Notes under the pieces: generated by a model | Seen by the model: only the letters and a program-made list of their open reading frames with translations | The model's database searches: none | What the model was told of the DNA's origin: nothing | Assembly: GCA_028274885.1 (NCBI GenBank) | Contig: JAQCMX010000245.1 | Location: 1 to 6,367 of the forward strand | Length of the DNA stretch: 6,367 nt | Direction: 5' to 3' | DNA from: Haloarculaceae archaeon | Lineage (GTDB): Archaea > Halobacteriota > Halobacteria > Halobacteriales > Haloarculaceae | Program-made: the position numbers and the translations under genes | Shown here: piece after piece, positions 6,350 to 6,367 of the stretch | Layout of the letters: the number at the start of each line of letters is the position of its first letter | How positions within the stretch are numbered: the stretch's first letter is position 1

Positions 6350-6367
6350 CAGCTGGCTGATAGAATA

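Overview
The window looks like chromosomal DNA of a halophilic archaeon (class Halobacteria). It is GC-rich, and the predicted proteins are strongly acidic and poor in lysine: the 436-residue glucose-6-phosphate isomerase has only four Lys. Promoters look archaeal, with A/T-rich boxes about 25-30 bases upstream of start codons and no Shine-Dalgarno sequence where I checked, as expected for leaderless haloarchaeal mRNAs. The protein families agree: an archaeal SecF-SecD pair with no SecA or YajC gene beside it, and a haloarchaeal DUF5812-like protein. Genus cannot be fixed from this sequence.

Layout. Bases 1-431 (minus) hold the N-terminal 143 residues of a nucleotide-sugar dehydratase/epimerase resembling UDP-sulfoquinovose synthase (SQD1/SqdB/Agl3); it runs off the left edge. 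A 132-base gap with its promoter separates it from secD (2153-564, minus). secD overlaps secF (3016-2150, minus) by four bases (ATGA). secF has a TATA-like box correctly placed for a leaderless transcript. Upstream lies a DUF5812-like gene (4072-3059, minus) with an unusually long acidic, disordered N-terminal extension. A 110-base divergent promoter region (4073-4182) separates the minus-strand block from two plus-strand genes: pgi (4183-5493) and a CPBP-family intramembrane protease (5561-6349). A perfect 14-bp palindrome lies just upstream of the protease gene.

Functionally, secF-secD form one unit assisting protein export on the outer face of the membrane. The DUF5812 gene sits directly upstream on the same strand; its role is unknown. 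The sugar-nucleotide enzyme probably feeds sulfonated sugar into surface glycans, pgi serves central sugar metabolism, and the CPBP protein is a membrane protease of unknown substrate. No RNA genes, mobile elements, CRISPR arrays or clear intrinsic terminators were seen, and no intergenic stretch exceeds 132 bases. I see no convincing new multi-gene system. The most unusual points are the acidic extension on the DUF5812 protein, the sulfoquinovose-type enzyme in a halophile, and the palindrome in the CPBP promoter.
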